Source: Dysgonamonadaceae bacterium
GTDB lineage: Bacteria > Bacteroidota > Bacteroidia > Bacteroidales > Azobacteroidaceae
Reading direction: 5' to 3'
DNA length: 17,202 nucleotides
NCBI GenBank assembly: GCA_031256015.1
Contig: JAIRRK010000095.1
Coordinates: 1 to 17,202 of the forward strand
In this document: positions 5,769-15,225 of the stretch, one piece after another
Numbering within the stretch: the stretch's first letter is position 1
Layout of the letters: each line of letters opens with the position of its first letter
Made by a program: the position numbers and the translations under genes
Notes under the pieces: generated by a model
Databases searched by the model: none
Seen by the model: the letters and a program-made list of their open reading frames with translations, nothing else
Told to the model about the DNA's origin: nothing

Positions 5769-8111
5769 CTAAAACGGATAGCCGATAGCAAAGTGCAAGG
5801 CCGAATTGCGGAGAAGTTTCCCCTTAAATAAAACGAAACGGTTTCCTTCTGCCCTTGCCGGGTCGTAGATTCGCGTTCCGGCATCCAATCGGACAATCAG
5901 AAAACTCAAGTCGAAACGCAGTCCGATTCCCGTGGCCACAGCTATTTCTTTATAAAATTTATTCCATTCGAATAATCCTCCGGGTTGACTCTCGTAAGAC
6001 CTGATTGTCCAGATATTACCGGCATCGACAAAAAAGGCCGGCTCAAACCAAGAGAGAAGTTTGTAACGATATTCGAGATTCAGTATGAAATTAATGTCGC
6101 CTACTTGCAATGCGGGATTCCCGTCTGATTCGTCAAAAGAGCCGGGTCCGAGAAAACGCGTACCCCATCCTCGTACGTTATTGGGACCTCCGGCAAAATA
6201 TCTCTTTTCAAAGGGTAGGATGGACGAATTTTTATAAGGATAGGCAACTCCGATTCCTGCACGAAAAGCCAGTTTATCGGTCGAACCGAGAGAAATAAGC
6301 CGTGAAAAATCGATATTCCCTTTCACATACTGAGCAAAAGGATTTCCCAAAATATGGTATTGTCCCGTGGCGGATTTATTCGCCTTGAAAATCGAAAAAA
6401 GCCGGCTTAACATATTTCCGGATGATTCGGCACTGAATCGGAAGGTATAGGGATTGTACCGCGCTCTTCCCCGTGAGGCACCGGTATAAGTCAAATTGTA
6501 GGCTATTCCTGCGGTAAACACGTTTTCGTAACTGTAGCGTGTAAGCGGATCCAGTGTTTTTAGATAGTTTTGAAAAGATTCGGAAATCCACGACATATTC
6601 ACGTAGTTGATGTCCAGAATACTTAAGTTTTGCGTCAGGACATTTCGTTGACTTGTCCAGTTGAGTTTCCAGTTAAAGTTAAAGAAATTCCTTGCAAATT
6701 CAGGTCGTCGTTGAATATTGTATCCGAAACTGTAAATAGTTTGAGAGGTAAACCGATTGGCCAACCACGTATTAACAAACGGAAGATGCAATTTCGGAAA
6801 TGTAAACGAAGGAGTAATTCCTATTTCGTAGAAACTATTATTTATCGAATCGTTTCCGCGAGACCTTACAAATTCATACGAGGCACGGGTATGAATATTG
6901 AAAACTTCTCCGCCGTTAAAAATATTCAGGTTTCCGTAAGTTAAATCCAAAGCAACCCCGAGATCTCCGGCTTTGTTGGTTCCTTCTACTCCGACTTGAA
7001 CGGAGTGATTGTTTCCCGGAGTAAGGAAAATGTTGCAATCGAGTAAAGCAGTATCCGCGGAATTAATCTCTTCGTATTGTAAATCAACCATTCCCATTCC
7101 GCTTAAAGATTGAAGAAGATTGACCGTTGATTCACCCATTCTTTCGCGGAACAAATTTCCCGGTTTTAAGAGAACTTTGCGTGCAATGACTCTCGGTCGG
7201 AGGTAATGTTGAGCATCATAATAAATAGTTATGTCTTCCCTGACTACGGAATCCGTTATGTGATAAGCATCTCTGTCGGCCGGGTCAAATCCGCTGAATA
7301 CGTTTACTTTATTTATTCGATAAGGAATCAGTTGCGTGCTATCCGAAATGGTCATCGTTAAATCGACCTGATTGGAGGTTAAGGTTGTATCGGCTAAATA
7401 ATGCAAATTATCCGGAGTAAAGATGTAATATCCTTGATTTCTCAAGATACTGCTCACCCGGTTGATTTCGCTTTCCAGAATATTCATGTCAAAGACAGTT
7501 CCTTCCTTTATCAGACTTCTCCGTTGAAGGAAGTTCGAATAGGTTCTTTCTGCCGTACTGTCCGGGGTTTCACCGCGATTTCTTATTAAGTTCCGGAAAC
7601 CTCCCGAATTTCTTTCGTCTCTCGTTCGAGGAAGGGAAATGCTGTTCGTGAAATGTCTCACCCGATAAGGTTCACCGTTGTATATTTGATAAGTTACCTT
7701 GGCTTTTTTTTTCGCGCTCACGGTATCCACTTTTGCGGTAACTTCCGAATTTAAGTATCCTAAATTATGCATTTGAGCCGTCAGTTCTTCAATCGAAAGC
7801 TCCACTTTGTTTTGTTTATGGATAATAGCCGGAGCACCCAACTTCCGAATGGTTCTCCGGAAGAAATTGGATCCGTTGCCGGCCAAATTATAAATTCCGA
7901 CAGATGCGGCACTATTCGGTTGTTGCTGAATGTAAGGCAACAAGTCCGACTCGGAAACTCCCTCGTCTTGAAACTGAAGGGTTACTTTATCTAAAAGGTA
8001 TTCTCCTTCGGGTATATACTTCGTTGTATTGCAAGAAGAAATGAAAGAACCGATAACGAGAAGTATCAAATATTCGTAATGTATTTTCTTTAATGTTTTT
8101 ATTTTCTCCAT
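5769..8111 (-). CDS. tamL: TamL, lipoprotein form of the TamA outer-membrane assembly protein (Omp85/BamA superfamily)
   Basis: An outer-membrane beta-barrel of the Omp85 superfamily that works with TamB in moving lipids or assembling outer-membrane proteins. The N-terminus is a lipoprotein signal (residues 1-26) with Cys27 in SFISSC, which separates TamL from TamA. POTRA-like segments occupy roughly 30-340. From about 380 comes a long run of alternating strands typical of the D15/bacterial surface antigen barrel, including the motif RYFAGGPNNVRGW in the C-terminal third and YRYKLLSWFEPAFFVDAGNIW-type strands. The last residue is Phe (GYPF), as usual for barrel proteins. The 780-residue length fits Bacteroidetes TamL. 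It starts 21 bases after the tamB stop on the same strand, so the two are an operon. Confidence 0.92.
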   Translation of the reverse strand: MEKIKTLKKIHYEYLILLVIGSFISSCNTTKYIPEGEYLLDKVTLQFQDEGVSESDLLPYIQQQPNSAASVGIYNLAGNGSNFFRRTIRKLGAPAIIHKQNKVELSIEELTAQMHNLGYLNSEVTAKVDTVSAKKKAKVTYQIYNGEPYRVRHFTNSISLPRTRDERNSGGFRNLIRNRGETPDSTAERTYSNFLQRRSLIKEGTVFDMNILESEINRVSSILRNQGYYIFTPDNLHYLADTTLTSNQVDLTMTISDSTQLIPYRINKVNVFSGFDPADRDAYHITDSVVREDITIYYDAQHYLRPRVIARKVLLKPGNLFRERMGESTVNLLQSLSGMGMVDLQYEEINSADTALLDCNIFLTPGNNHSVQVGVEGTNKAGDLGVALDLTYGNLNIFNGGEVFNIHTRASYEFVRSRGNDSINNSFYEIGITPSFTFPKLHLPFVNTWLANRFTSQTIYSFGYNIQRRPEFARNFFNFNWKLNWTSQRNVLTQNLSILDINYVNMSWISESFQNYLKTLDPLTRYSYENVFTAGIAYNLTYTGASRGRARYNPYTFRFSAESSGNMLSRLFSIFKANKSATGQYHILGNPFAQYVKGNIDFSRLISLGSTDKLAFRAGIGVAYPYKNSSILPFEKRYFAGGPNNVRGWGTRFLGPGSFDESDGNPALQVGDINFILNLEYRYKLLSWFEPAFFVDAGNIWTIRSYESQPGGLFEWNKFYKEIAVATGIGLRFDLSFLIVRLDAGTRIYDPARAEGNRFVLFKGKLLRNSALHFAIGYPF

Positions 8112-8132
8112 ACCTGATGATATTCTTTCGAT

Positions 8133-11100
8133 TTATTCGTTTATGACATTTTCGTTGTCGAGTTGCTTACTTTTTCGCCAAAGGAGTTTATCGAATAATT
8201 TCCTGAATGTGCGTGCATTTCGTTTGTAAACAACGCCGATTCCTTGCGTGTAAGGAGCTGTTTCAAAATACCGGCTGTTTGTTTTGTTGTAAGCCTTCAA
8301 CACGATATTACCGGAAGGAATCAGTTTATATTCGGCATCAAAATCGCCGGTCAGATTATTGTTCGACATTCCTTGGTCGTTGGAATAGCCGATGGTTCCG
8401 TTAATCGTTAATCGATTATCAAACAGTTGAGTCGATACATTTACATCCACATCCATATCGCTGAAACCGTCTTCTCCGGCTTTTAACTCGGTTCCGATTG
8501 TCCAATTGTCTTTCAACACACCGGCGAGAGCACTGTTCAATGCCGAACTGAGAGCACTTGAGCCGACAGAGGATAAAAGATTGGTTTTGCCCGGATTATT
8601 GGAATTGGGCGGCATAAAACTTCCCGTTGCCAATAAATAGGCAATTTGCCGTATTTTGAAATCGTCCGTATACAATAGTCCGGCAAATCTTCGCTGAATT
8701 TCTTCCGATTGATTCGGAATTTGTATATCGTATTTGAGATTCATATTCTCCATGTTGCCGTTTGCTGCAATGGAAATGACTACGGGTATTCGCGGCCGGG
8801 CAAGTAAATCTTCAAAAACAGGGTCTAAGGTAGTTGCATCGGCTCTCACCGTATAAAGAGCCGTGATATTGAATGTTGTAGCCAAAGGGTCTCCTCTGAA
8901 TACTAATTTGCTTCCGGGTTTTACCGTGAATGTTTTTTTGGCAAGATTCAACAAAGACAAAGTGGCTTTACCTGTTTCAAGAGTAAAATCGCCGGATAAA
9001 TTCATATTGGATGACCCTAATTCGTAAGTAAATCCGATAACGCCATTTCCGGAAGCTTCCACAACATCTCCGCTTACCCGATTATATACTATCCCGGCGC
9101 GAAGATTGGAATTGATGTTTAATGCAACATTGACCCGGAAAGGAAGCGTAACGGAAGGAATTTCCAACGAATCGTTCGAATCATTAATCGGTTTTCCCTC
9201 TGAATCGACGTAAGTAACGAAATGATGTCGTTGAGCGGCACCGACAAAAGAAGGCATATTTATCGTTATTTTAGCATTATCGGCATGATTGATAGTTCCC
9301 GATAAGAGAAAATCTCCATTCACCTTGGTAAATTTCAATTGTCCGTTTACACGCAGATTTCCGTAAAATAAACTGTCGGTTTGATGCTCGTTGTGCATCA
9401 CGAGAAAATTATTGAATCCGATGGATAAGTTCGGATTAATATTCGCAAAATTTTGATGCGTTATTTTACCGTCGACAATCAATCGATTGCGATTTTCATC
9501 GGAGACGACAAATTTTTTCAGTTCGACTTTGTCGGTTTGAATGTGAATGGAATCATTGAATGTATACAATGTGTTCAACATGTTTAACCCGATTTTTGCC
9601 TGATTGAAATAAGCCGTTCCGCTTACATTGGGCTTTTGCATTTTTCCGTTCACTCTGATATTCGCGCCCCAACTACCGGCTAATCCATATAGCATATCAT
9701 CGGCAAAAGCCTGAAACCACTTCATTTGAATATCTCTGATTTTTATATTCAAGGCTAAAGAATCGCTTCCCGGTAAAGCGAAACCGGAGATGACGGATTG
9801 TTCTCGCTCCGGATGATTCAACGTTGCTCTCAAAGCGATTCCGTTTCGTTCGCTGTTCCATCCGCTTTGTATATTCAAATCTCCAATATCGTTTTCGCTC
9901 AATACGATATTATTAATCGCTAAATTACGGGTAAAAATGAATGGAGTCGCCAACAAATTACGAGCGGAAATCCGTCCGTTTGCTTCGGCCGACAAAGGAA
10001 TATCGGCTTTCATGGCTCCGAAAATAGTCCCGAATTGAAACCGGGAAATATCAATCGATAAACTGTCTTCCTTTGAAGTTGACACGATTCCGTTTATCTT
10101 CACAAATTCATTGGCGTTATCCGTATGCGATAAAGATAAATCGTGAATGCTGTATTTATCTTTCCTTATTTCAATCTGAGCCGGATTAAAATCAAAGAAT
10201 GTTTCGTTCAAAACCCAAATAGTCGGTTTTAATGTGATATTCATGTCCGGGATGGAACTTGAGGCATCGGACAAAAATTCGACTTCAGCTTCGATACTTC
10301 CGTCAAAATCGTAATTAGATGATTTATTATCCAGATGGATATTTACTCCCAATTTATTATCCGAATTTTTAAGCATAACACCGGCTATAATGGTGTCCGA
10401 TTCCGTAAAACGAGTATACGCACCGGTAGCCAGATTCATATTGGTTCCGTCGTGCTCGTATCGTCCCATCAAAAAAATGGAGTCGGGCATGGTCTGAGGC
10501 AGATACAATAAATCAGTCAGTGAATTAAGATTGTTTATTCCCATCCTGAAATTCAGGTTTTCGGGGAAAATATCTTTTTTCTTCGGATTTAATTTATCGT
10601 TCGGGAAAAATACGGGAAATGTTTCTTTCACGGCCTCCATTAATCCCGCATAAGTAAAGCGACCTTTTGCATTACACGTTATCAGGCGGGAGTCAATATC
10701 CAAGACTTTTTGGCTGCTATCGGCAGCGTGATACGTTAATTTGAGCGCAGGCTCGTTGAATACACCTTGAGAAGTACGGAAAGATAAACTGTCCATGAAT
10801 AAATCGGCCTTCATGTTTTCGGGGTCCAATCCGGCAATATCGACATTTACGACCGCAGACAAAATAACATCCTTGTAATCGGGTAAAAAATGAAGACTGT
10901 CGATGCAAATCGATTGAGCACTCAGATGCAAATTGGCTCCCGGATTTTTATTTCCCGAATTGACTTTTCCTTCCAAGTATATCGGCAAATTTTTGTCGGT
11001 ACTGTTTATGGAAAAGGCAATACTGTCGCCTTTGTAAGAGCCTTGTACTTGGATTTGGTTATAAGCGTAATCATTAAAATCAAACCGATTGATGTTGGCC

Positions 11101-12482
11101 GCAGCTTGAATATTCATTTGTCCCGAGTCCGATATATTTCCTTTGGCTTGGATTTGTATATCGGCTAACCCAAACATCGAATCCTGCAATAATGTTTCAA
11201 CATCAAAATGCTCGGAGTTAAGTATCGCATCAAAACGGGCTGTTCCCGATTTCGGTTCGTATCCTCCTGTTCCGTTCAAATCGATATTGCCCCGGTCGGT
11301 TTGTGCGGTTAGCCGAAGCGATAAATCGGGGAGTTTTCCTTGTAATCGGCCATGCAAATTAATTGTATTTATCTTGACAGGAAGCTGTTGCTTTGTTTCT
11401 CCGGAACCGAAATTCATTATTTCTTCCATTCCGTCGTGGTCAATTCGTAAATAATCCAGATTGACTTTGAGAGGCGTATCTTGCCAATGATTGAAATCTT
11501 CCATCGAAGCATTTAATTTCAAACCGACATGTTGTCCGTAATCAGCCCGAAAAACGGGAATTTCTATTTTAGGAAGCCTGCCTTCTATTTCTCCGGTAAT
11601 CAGCAATTTGTCCGTGAAAGAAGTCATATCCGGATAAAACATACAAAAATCGGCCGCATCGATTCGATTCTCTCCCAATTGAATACGGTAGGCGGCATGT
11701 TGCAGCATATCTTCCCATTCATAACCGGTATAGTCGATCCATGCTTCGGGAATCGTTAACTCGGAATGAGGAAAAATCAGTCTGAAATTGCTTAGGTTTA
11801 TTTTCTTTTCATCCGAAGAAATTCTGACTTTTCCTTCATTTAATAAAAAACCGCTTTTTTCTTTCAATGAAAGGTTATCAACGGCCATGTCCGGTTTTTC
11901 CGGAGCAATCGAATTTAAATCCAGATGAGCATTAAAATCCGAGATATGAATATGATTGAAATCAAAAAGACTGTCACTTAGAGCTTCTTCCGAAAATATA
12001 TCGTAACGAATGTCTCCTCCTTTGATTTTTATATCATTGATTCGGACAAACAAGGAAGAGGTAGAAACGGTGTCGTCTTCTTCCGAAGAGAACGCATCTA
12101 TCAAGAATTGAAAATTGAAATCGGAATCAAGGCTGTCTTTATTTACATTAGCAACAAAATTTTCCAGATTAATCGTATTAATCCGCAATTGATGATTCCA
12201 TAACTTGAATAAATCAAATCCGGCTGATATTCTATTCACATACAATAAAGTATCTCCTTTAACATCAGCGACGTAAACATCGTCCAATTTTAATTTATTA
12301 AAAGGATGAAAATAAAAATTTCCTATACTGATTTGATTGTGTGTGATTTTCATGACTTCTTTTAAAGCCATGTCCTTGATTGTTCGTTGAACGGGAGGAA
12401 GCCATAATAAAAGATATACACACAGTACCAAAGAAAATAGGACCGTAACGATGATTAGTGATATGCGAGTTGCTTTTTTGAT
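8133..12482 (-). CDS. tamB: TamB, translocation and assembly module subunit (DUF490), with no ATG start
   Basis: A very long inner-membrane-anchored periplasmic protein, mostly beta-strand repeats (AsmA/TamB type), that bridges to TamL in the outer membrane. The C-terminal roughly 350 residues, with the GNMENMNLKYDIQIPNQ region and the YLLATGSF motif, match the TamB domain. The frame is open from a TAA at 12495-12497 and has no ATG or GTG before the conserved body. The only ordinary start is TTG at 12431 (1432 residues), which would cut the hydrophobic anchor in half. The whole anchor (ISLIIVTVLFSLVLCVYLLL) needs a start upstream. I give ATC at 12482 (then KKATR, 1449 residues) as the best candidate, a codon that rarely initiates. 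A mutated or misread ATG there would explain it. A consensus promoter lies at 12513-12543. Confidence 0.85.
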   Translation of the reverse strand: MKKATRISLIIVTVLFSLVLCVYLLLWLPPVQRTIKDMALKEVMKITHNQISIGNFYFHPFNKLKLDDVYVADVKGDTLLYVNRISAGFDLFKLWNHQLRINTINLENFVANVNKDSLDSDFNFQFLIDAFSSEEDDTVSTSSLFVRINDIKIKGGDIRYDIFSEEALSDSLFDFNHIHISDFNAHLDLNSIAPEKPDMAVDNLSLKEKSGFLLNEGKVRISSDEKKINLSNFRLIFPHSELTIPEAWIDYTGYEWEDMLQHAAYRIQLGENRIDAADFCMFYPDMTSFTDKLLITGEIEGRLPKIEIPVFRADYGQHVGLKLNASMEDFNHWQDTPLKVNLDYLRIDHDGMEEIMNFGSGETKQQLPVKINTINLHGRLQGKLPDLSLRLTAQTDRGNIDLNGTGGYEPKSGTARFDAILNSEHFDVETLLQDSMFGLADIQIQAKGNISDSGQMNIQAAANINRFDFNDYAYNQIQVQGSYKGDSIAFSINSTDKNLPIYLEGKVNSGNKNPGANLHLSAQSICIDSLHFLPDYKDVILSAVVNVDIAGLDPENMKADLFMDSLSFRTSQGVFNEPALKLTYHAADSSQKVLDIDSRLITCNAKGRFTYAGLMEAVKETFPVFFPNDKLNPKKKDIFPENLNFRMGINNLNSLTDLLYLPQTMPDSIFLMGRYEHDGTNMNLATGAYTRFTESDTIIAGVMLKNSDNKLGVNIHLDNKSSNYDFDGSIEAEVEFLSDASSSIPDMNITLKPTIWVLNETFFDFNPAQIEIRKDKYSIHDLSLSHTDNANEFVKINGIVSTSKEDSLSIDISRFQFGTIFGAMKADIPLSAEANGRISARNLLATPFIFTRNLAINNIVLSENDIGDLNIQSGWNSERNGIALRATLNHPEREQSVISGFALPGSDSLALNIKIRDIQMKWFQAFADDMLYGLAGSWGANIRVNGKMQKPNVSGTAYFNQAKIGLNMLNTLYTFNDSIHIQTDKVELKKFVVSDENRNRLIVDGKITHQNFANINPNLSIGFNNFLVMHNEHQTDSLFYGNLRVNGQLKFTKVNGDFLLSGTINHADNAKITINMPSFVGAAQRHHFVTYVDSEGKPINDSNDSLEIPSVTLPFRVNVALNINSNLRAGIVYNRVSGDVVEASGNGVIGFTYELGSSNMNLSGDFTLETGKATLSLLNLAKKTFTVKPGSKLVFRGDPLATTFNITALYTVRADATTLDPVFEDLLARPRIPVVISIAANGNMENMNLKYDIQIPNQSEEIQRRFAGLLYTDDFKIRQIAYLLATGSFMPPNSNNPGKTNLLSSVGSSALSSALNSALAGVLKDNWTIGTELKAGEDGFSDMDVDVNVSTQLFDNRLTINGTIGYSNDQGMSNNNLTGDFDAEYKLIPSGNIVLKAYNKTNSRYFETAPYTQGIGVVYKRNARTFRKLFDKLLWRKSKQLDNENVINE

Positions 12483-12512
12483 AAAATACTTATTTTAATC
12501 TGCTATAAGGAG

Positions 12513-12543
12513 CAAAATTACTCCAAATTAAATGTAAAACAAA
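12513..12543 (-). promoter_or_regulatory. Promoter of the tamB-tamL operon
   Basis: On the minus strand, TTTG (12540-12543), 19 bases, then TAATTTTG (12513-12520), a full match to the Bacteroidetes consensus. Transcription would begin near 12506, upstream of the open frame that begins at 12494, so the upstream start of tamB is on the message. Confidence 0.75.
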
Positions 12544-12549
12544 TATTGC

Positions 12550-12581
12550 TTTACTGAAATAACAATAAATATGTACCTTTG
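12550..12581 (+). promoter_or_regulatory. Promoter of rnr
   Basis: TTTA (12550-12553), 20 bases, then TACCTTTG (12574-12581). Transcription would begin near 12588. This places the TTG codon at 12579 inside the promoter and so rules it out as the rnr start. It is divergent from and close to the tamB promoter. Confidence 0.65.
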
Positions 12582-12605
12582 TTTAGTTTATATGATTATG
12601 GAATG

Positions 12606-14753
12606 ATGGCAAAAAAGAAATTCAAAGAAATGAAACCCCAAAGACGGATGAGAAAAAAAGAGATGATTCAAAGAGTAGTTAATCTCTTCAATACGTATTC
12701 GAAAGAAGCAATGAATTACAAACAAGTCAGTGCCGAAATAGGAATAACTACGCACGCCGGAAAAGTAATGGTTTTGGATGTTTTGGAAACCTTGCTTTTG
12801 GAAGATTTTCTGGTCGAATCGGAAAGAGGAAAATATAAATTGAACGGATTGGGAAACATCCTGGACGGGACATTCGAAAGACGTTCCAACGGCAGAAACT
12901 CTTTCATCCCCGAAAATGGCGGGTCGGCTCTTTTTGTCGCGGAAAGAAACTCCATGCATGCGATGAATGGCGATAAAGTAAGGGTTCAATTATTGGCCAA
13001 GCGAAAAGGAAAAGAAACGGAAGCCGCTGTAATGGAAATTCTGGAAAGAGCGGAAAATACATTTATCGGAGTATTGGATGTGACTAAAAATTACTCCCAC
13101 TTGATTGTCGACAGTAAAATTCTCGCAAATGATATTTTCATTCCCGGAGACAAATTAAAAAAAGGGAAAGACGGACAAAAGGCGGTGGTGAGAATTATTA
13201 AATGGCCCGAAAAAGCTAAAAATCCGATTGGAGAAGTCATCGATATTTTAGGCGATGCCGGAGATAATCAGACCGAAATGCACGCCATATTAGCCGAATA
13301 CGGATTGCCCTACAAATATCCTGAATCGGTCGAGAAAGCAGCGGAAAAAATACCTCAAGAAATATCCGACGAAGAATGGAAGAAAAGGGAAGATTTGAGA
13401 AATACCACTACATTCACCATCGACCCGAAAGATGCGAAAGATTTCGACGATGCTCTTTCGATTAAAAAATTATCGGACAAATTATGGGAAGTGGGAGTCC
13501 ATATCGCTGATGTGACTCACTATGTGAAACCGAATGATGTGATAGATAAAGAGGCTTCGAAAAGAGCTACTTCGGTTTATTTGGTCGATAGAACCATTCC
13601 GATGCTTCCCGAATTATTGAGTAATAATTTGTGTTCTTTGCGGCCCGACGAAGACAAGTTATGTTTTTCTGTTATTTTCGAAATGAATCATGCGGCTGAG
13701 GTAAAGAATTTTCGCATCAGACGGACGGTCATTCATTCGAATAAACGATTTACTTACGAAGAGGCTCAACAGATTATTGAAACGGAAAGCGGAGAATTTA
13801 ATCAGGAGATATTAACATTAAACCATTTGGCAAAAATCCTTCGTGAAAAAAGGTTTGATAACAGAGCGATTAATTTCGATCGTCGGGAAGTGAAATTTGA
13901 GATTGACCAAGAAGGAAAACCGGTGAGTGTTCAGTTCAAAGAAGCGAAAGACGCAAACAAACTAATCGAAGAATTTATGTTGCTGGCAAACAAAACGGTT
14001 GCCGAATTAATCGGAAAAGTTCCCAAAAATCAAAAACCCAAAGCCTTTGTTTATCGCGTTCACGACTTGCCCGACCCGGAAAAAATGGAAAATTTAGCGG
14101 AGTTCATTCGTCGTTTCGGTTACAAATTAAAGAGTGAAGGCTCCGGACCCGAAATATCGAAAAGCATTAATTCGCTATTGGAGAATGTTCAAGGGAAAAA
14201 AGAGCAAAACCTGATAGAAACGGTCACCATTCGTGCAATGTCGAAAGCTGTTTATACCACATCCAATATTGGTCATTACGGATTGGCCTTTCCTTACTAT
14301 ACTCATTTCACGTCGCCCATCCGCCGCTATCCCGACATGATGGTACATCGTCTTTTGGATAGATATTTGAATGGCGGACGTTCCGTTCCCGAAAAGAAAT
14401 TGGAAGACGAATGTAAACATTCCTCCAACATGGAAAATTTAGCGGCTCAAGCCGAACGAGCGTCCATCAAATACAAACAAGTCGAGTTTATGTCCGATAA
14501 AATCGGAATGGTTTTCGACGGAGTTATTTCCGGCGTAACCGAATGGGGCTTGTATGTCGAATTGAATGAAAATATGTGTGAAGGAATGATTCCGATGCGT
14601 AATTTAGACAATGATTTCTATGAGTTCGACGAAAAGACTTACAGCCTGGTGGGTAAAAGAAACAAACAACGTTACCAACTCGGCGATACTTTGAGAGTGA
14701 AAATCGTTCGGACTAATTTGGAGAAAAAACAATTGGATTTCGCTTTAGCCTGA
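12606..14753 (+). CDS. rnr: Ribonuclease R, 3'-5' exoribonuclease (RNB family)
   Basis: Degrades structured RNA from the 3' end in the cytoplasm, for mRNA turnover and rRNA/tRNA quality control. Domain order (715-residue numbering): basic N-terminus with helix-turn-helix about 15-80; OB/cold-shock domains about 85-215; RNB catalytic domain about 262-600; S1 domain about 634-715. The RNB motif IDPKDAKDFDDA carries the acidic metal-binding cluster (D273, D279, D281, D282). The conserved HYGLAFPYYTHFTSPIRRYPD segment lies near 557-577. Length is usual for the family. Start: two in-frame ATGs, 12603 and 12606; I chose 12606 (MAKKK), but 12603 is equally possible, and the leader is only about 15-18 bases. 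It lacks the long basic C-terminal tail of the E. coli enzyme. Confidence 0.95.
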   Translation: MAKKKFKEMKPQRRMRKKEMIQRVVNLFNTYSKEAMNYKQVSAEIGITTHAGKVMVLDVLETLLLEDFLVESERGKYKLNGLGNILDGTFERRSNGRNSFIPENGGSALFVAERNSMHAMNGDKVRVQLLAKRKGKETEAAVMEILERAENTFIGVLDVTKNYSHLIVDSKILANDIFIPGDKLKKGKDGQKAVVRIIKWPEKAKNPIGEVIDILGDAGDNQTEMHAILAEYGLPYKYPESVEKAAEKIPQEISDEEWKKREDLRNTTTFTIDPKDAKDFDDALSIKKLSDKLWEVGVHIADVTHYVKPNDVIDKEASKRATSVYLVDRTIPMLPELLSNNLCSLRPDEDKLCFSVIFEMNHAAEVKNFRIRRTVIHSNKRFTYEEAQQIIETESGEFNQEILTLNHLAKILREKRFDNRAINFDRREVKFEIDQEGKPVSVQFKEAKDANKLIEEFMLLANKTVAELIGKVPKNQKPKAFVYRVHDLPDPEKMENLAEFIRRFGYKLKSEGSGPEISKSINSLLENVQGKKEQNLIETVTIRAMSKAVYTTSNIGHYGLAFPYYTHFTSPIRRYPDMMVHRLLDRYLNGGRSVPEKKLEDECKHSSNMENLAAQAERASIKYKQVEFMSDKIGMVFDGVISGVTEWGLYVELNENMCEGMIPMRNLDNDFYEFDEKTYSLVGKRNKQRYQLGDTLRVKIVRTNLEKKQLDFALA

Positions 14754-14773
14754 AATAAAGGCAGTCCGCAGGG

Positions 14774-14802
14774 TTCTTCTTTTTCTTGATACGAAGAAGA
14801 AG
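14774..14802. repeat. Half copy of the inverted-repeat element end
   Basis: TTCTTCTT...CTTGATACGAAGAAGAA matches the left-end hairpin of the elements at 456-485 and 16815-16844. No right end follows. It sits 20 bases after the rnr stop, and flanking GGGTT (14771-14775) and AACCC (14813-14817) extend the dyad. It may serve as the rnr 3' end, but no T-run follows. Confidence 0.5.
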
Positions 14803-14832
14803 AAGAAAGCGCAACCCACGGTTACGGCAGAC

Positions 14833-14868
14833 AAAAAAGCAGCTGCCCCTTTGCGAAGACAACTGCTT
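14833..14868 (-). terminator. Intrinsic terminator for the FISUMP / HU-like transcript
   Basis: AAGCAGCTG (14837-14845) pairs with CAACTGCTT (14860-14868) with one mismatch. On the minus strand the stem is followed by six T residues (14833-14838). It lies about 100 bases beyond the stop of the HU-like ORF, past the palindromic repeat. Confidence 0.7.
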
Positions 14869-14910
14869 ATGTAACAAACCGATAAAATACTGCTTATAGA
14901 GTGAAATATT

Positions 14911-14979
14911 ACATACGTATGTAGTGAGGTGCTACATACGTATGTAGTTACACGCTACTACCGTATGTAAGTCACGCCT
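14911..14979. repeat. Three 23-bp tandem repeats with perfect palindromes
   Basis: Units at 14911-14933, 14934-14956 and 14957-14979 share ACATACGTATGTAGT...GCT. The second includes the perfect 16-bp palindrome CTACATACGTATGTAG (14932-14947), and the first nearly repeats it. The third unit is degenerate and overlaps the last codons and stop of the HU-like ORF. Function is unknown: it could be a dyad protein-binding site or a transcript 3' structure. Confidence 0.85.
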
Positions 14980-15166
14980 TCTCGAACTTGATGTTTTCGA
15001 TGGATTTACGCAACACCGGAGACGGTGTGAAAAGTACCCTGATGTTCGAAATTTTGCCGACATTAAACGCCTCTTCCGTGGCGACGCCTTCGCTCGAAAA
15101 CGAAATGCGCAGGGCCGCCGCTTGCGGCTGTTGCGGATTTTTCCGCTCTACCAACTTGTACTTCAT
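14972..15166 (-). CDS. Internally deleted HU-related DNA-binding protein (64 aa), possibly non-functional
   Basis: Residues 1-13 (MKYKLVERKNPQQ) match the N-terminus of Bacteroidetes HU-related proteins. Residues 19-63 (RISFSSEGV...TEEAFN...FTP...FEK) match their C-terminal part. The family usually has 120-150 residues, so about 60 central residues, including most of the HU fold and the loop region that inserts into DNA, are missing in frame. The junction codes for PQQPQAAA and lies on a GC-rich hairpin (GCCGC 15114-15118, GCGGC 15124-15128). The frame is intact. It starts 59 bases after the FISUMP stop, so it may be co-transcribed. Either a decayed gene or a mini-protein; binding of DNA seems unlikely. 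Confidence 0.65.
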   Translation of the reverse strand: MKYKLVERKNPQQPQAAALRISFSSEGVATEEAFNVGKISNIRVLFTPSPVLRKSIENIKFEKA

Positions 15167-15225
15167 AACTTTAATTTTTAATGATTTAATAAATCGAAAT
15201 AACGTTTTAATTCTTATTTACCCGC

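Noticed and set aside
12579..12605. TTG start giving a 724-residue RNase R
   Set aside because: The TTG is part of the TACCTTTG -7 box, so it cannot be on the message. ATG at 12603 or 12606 fits.
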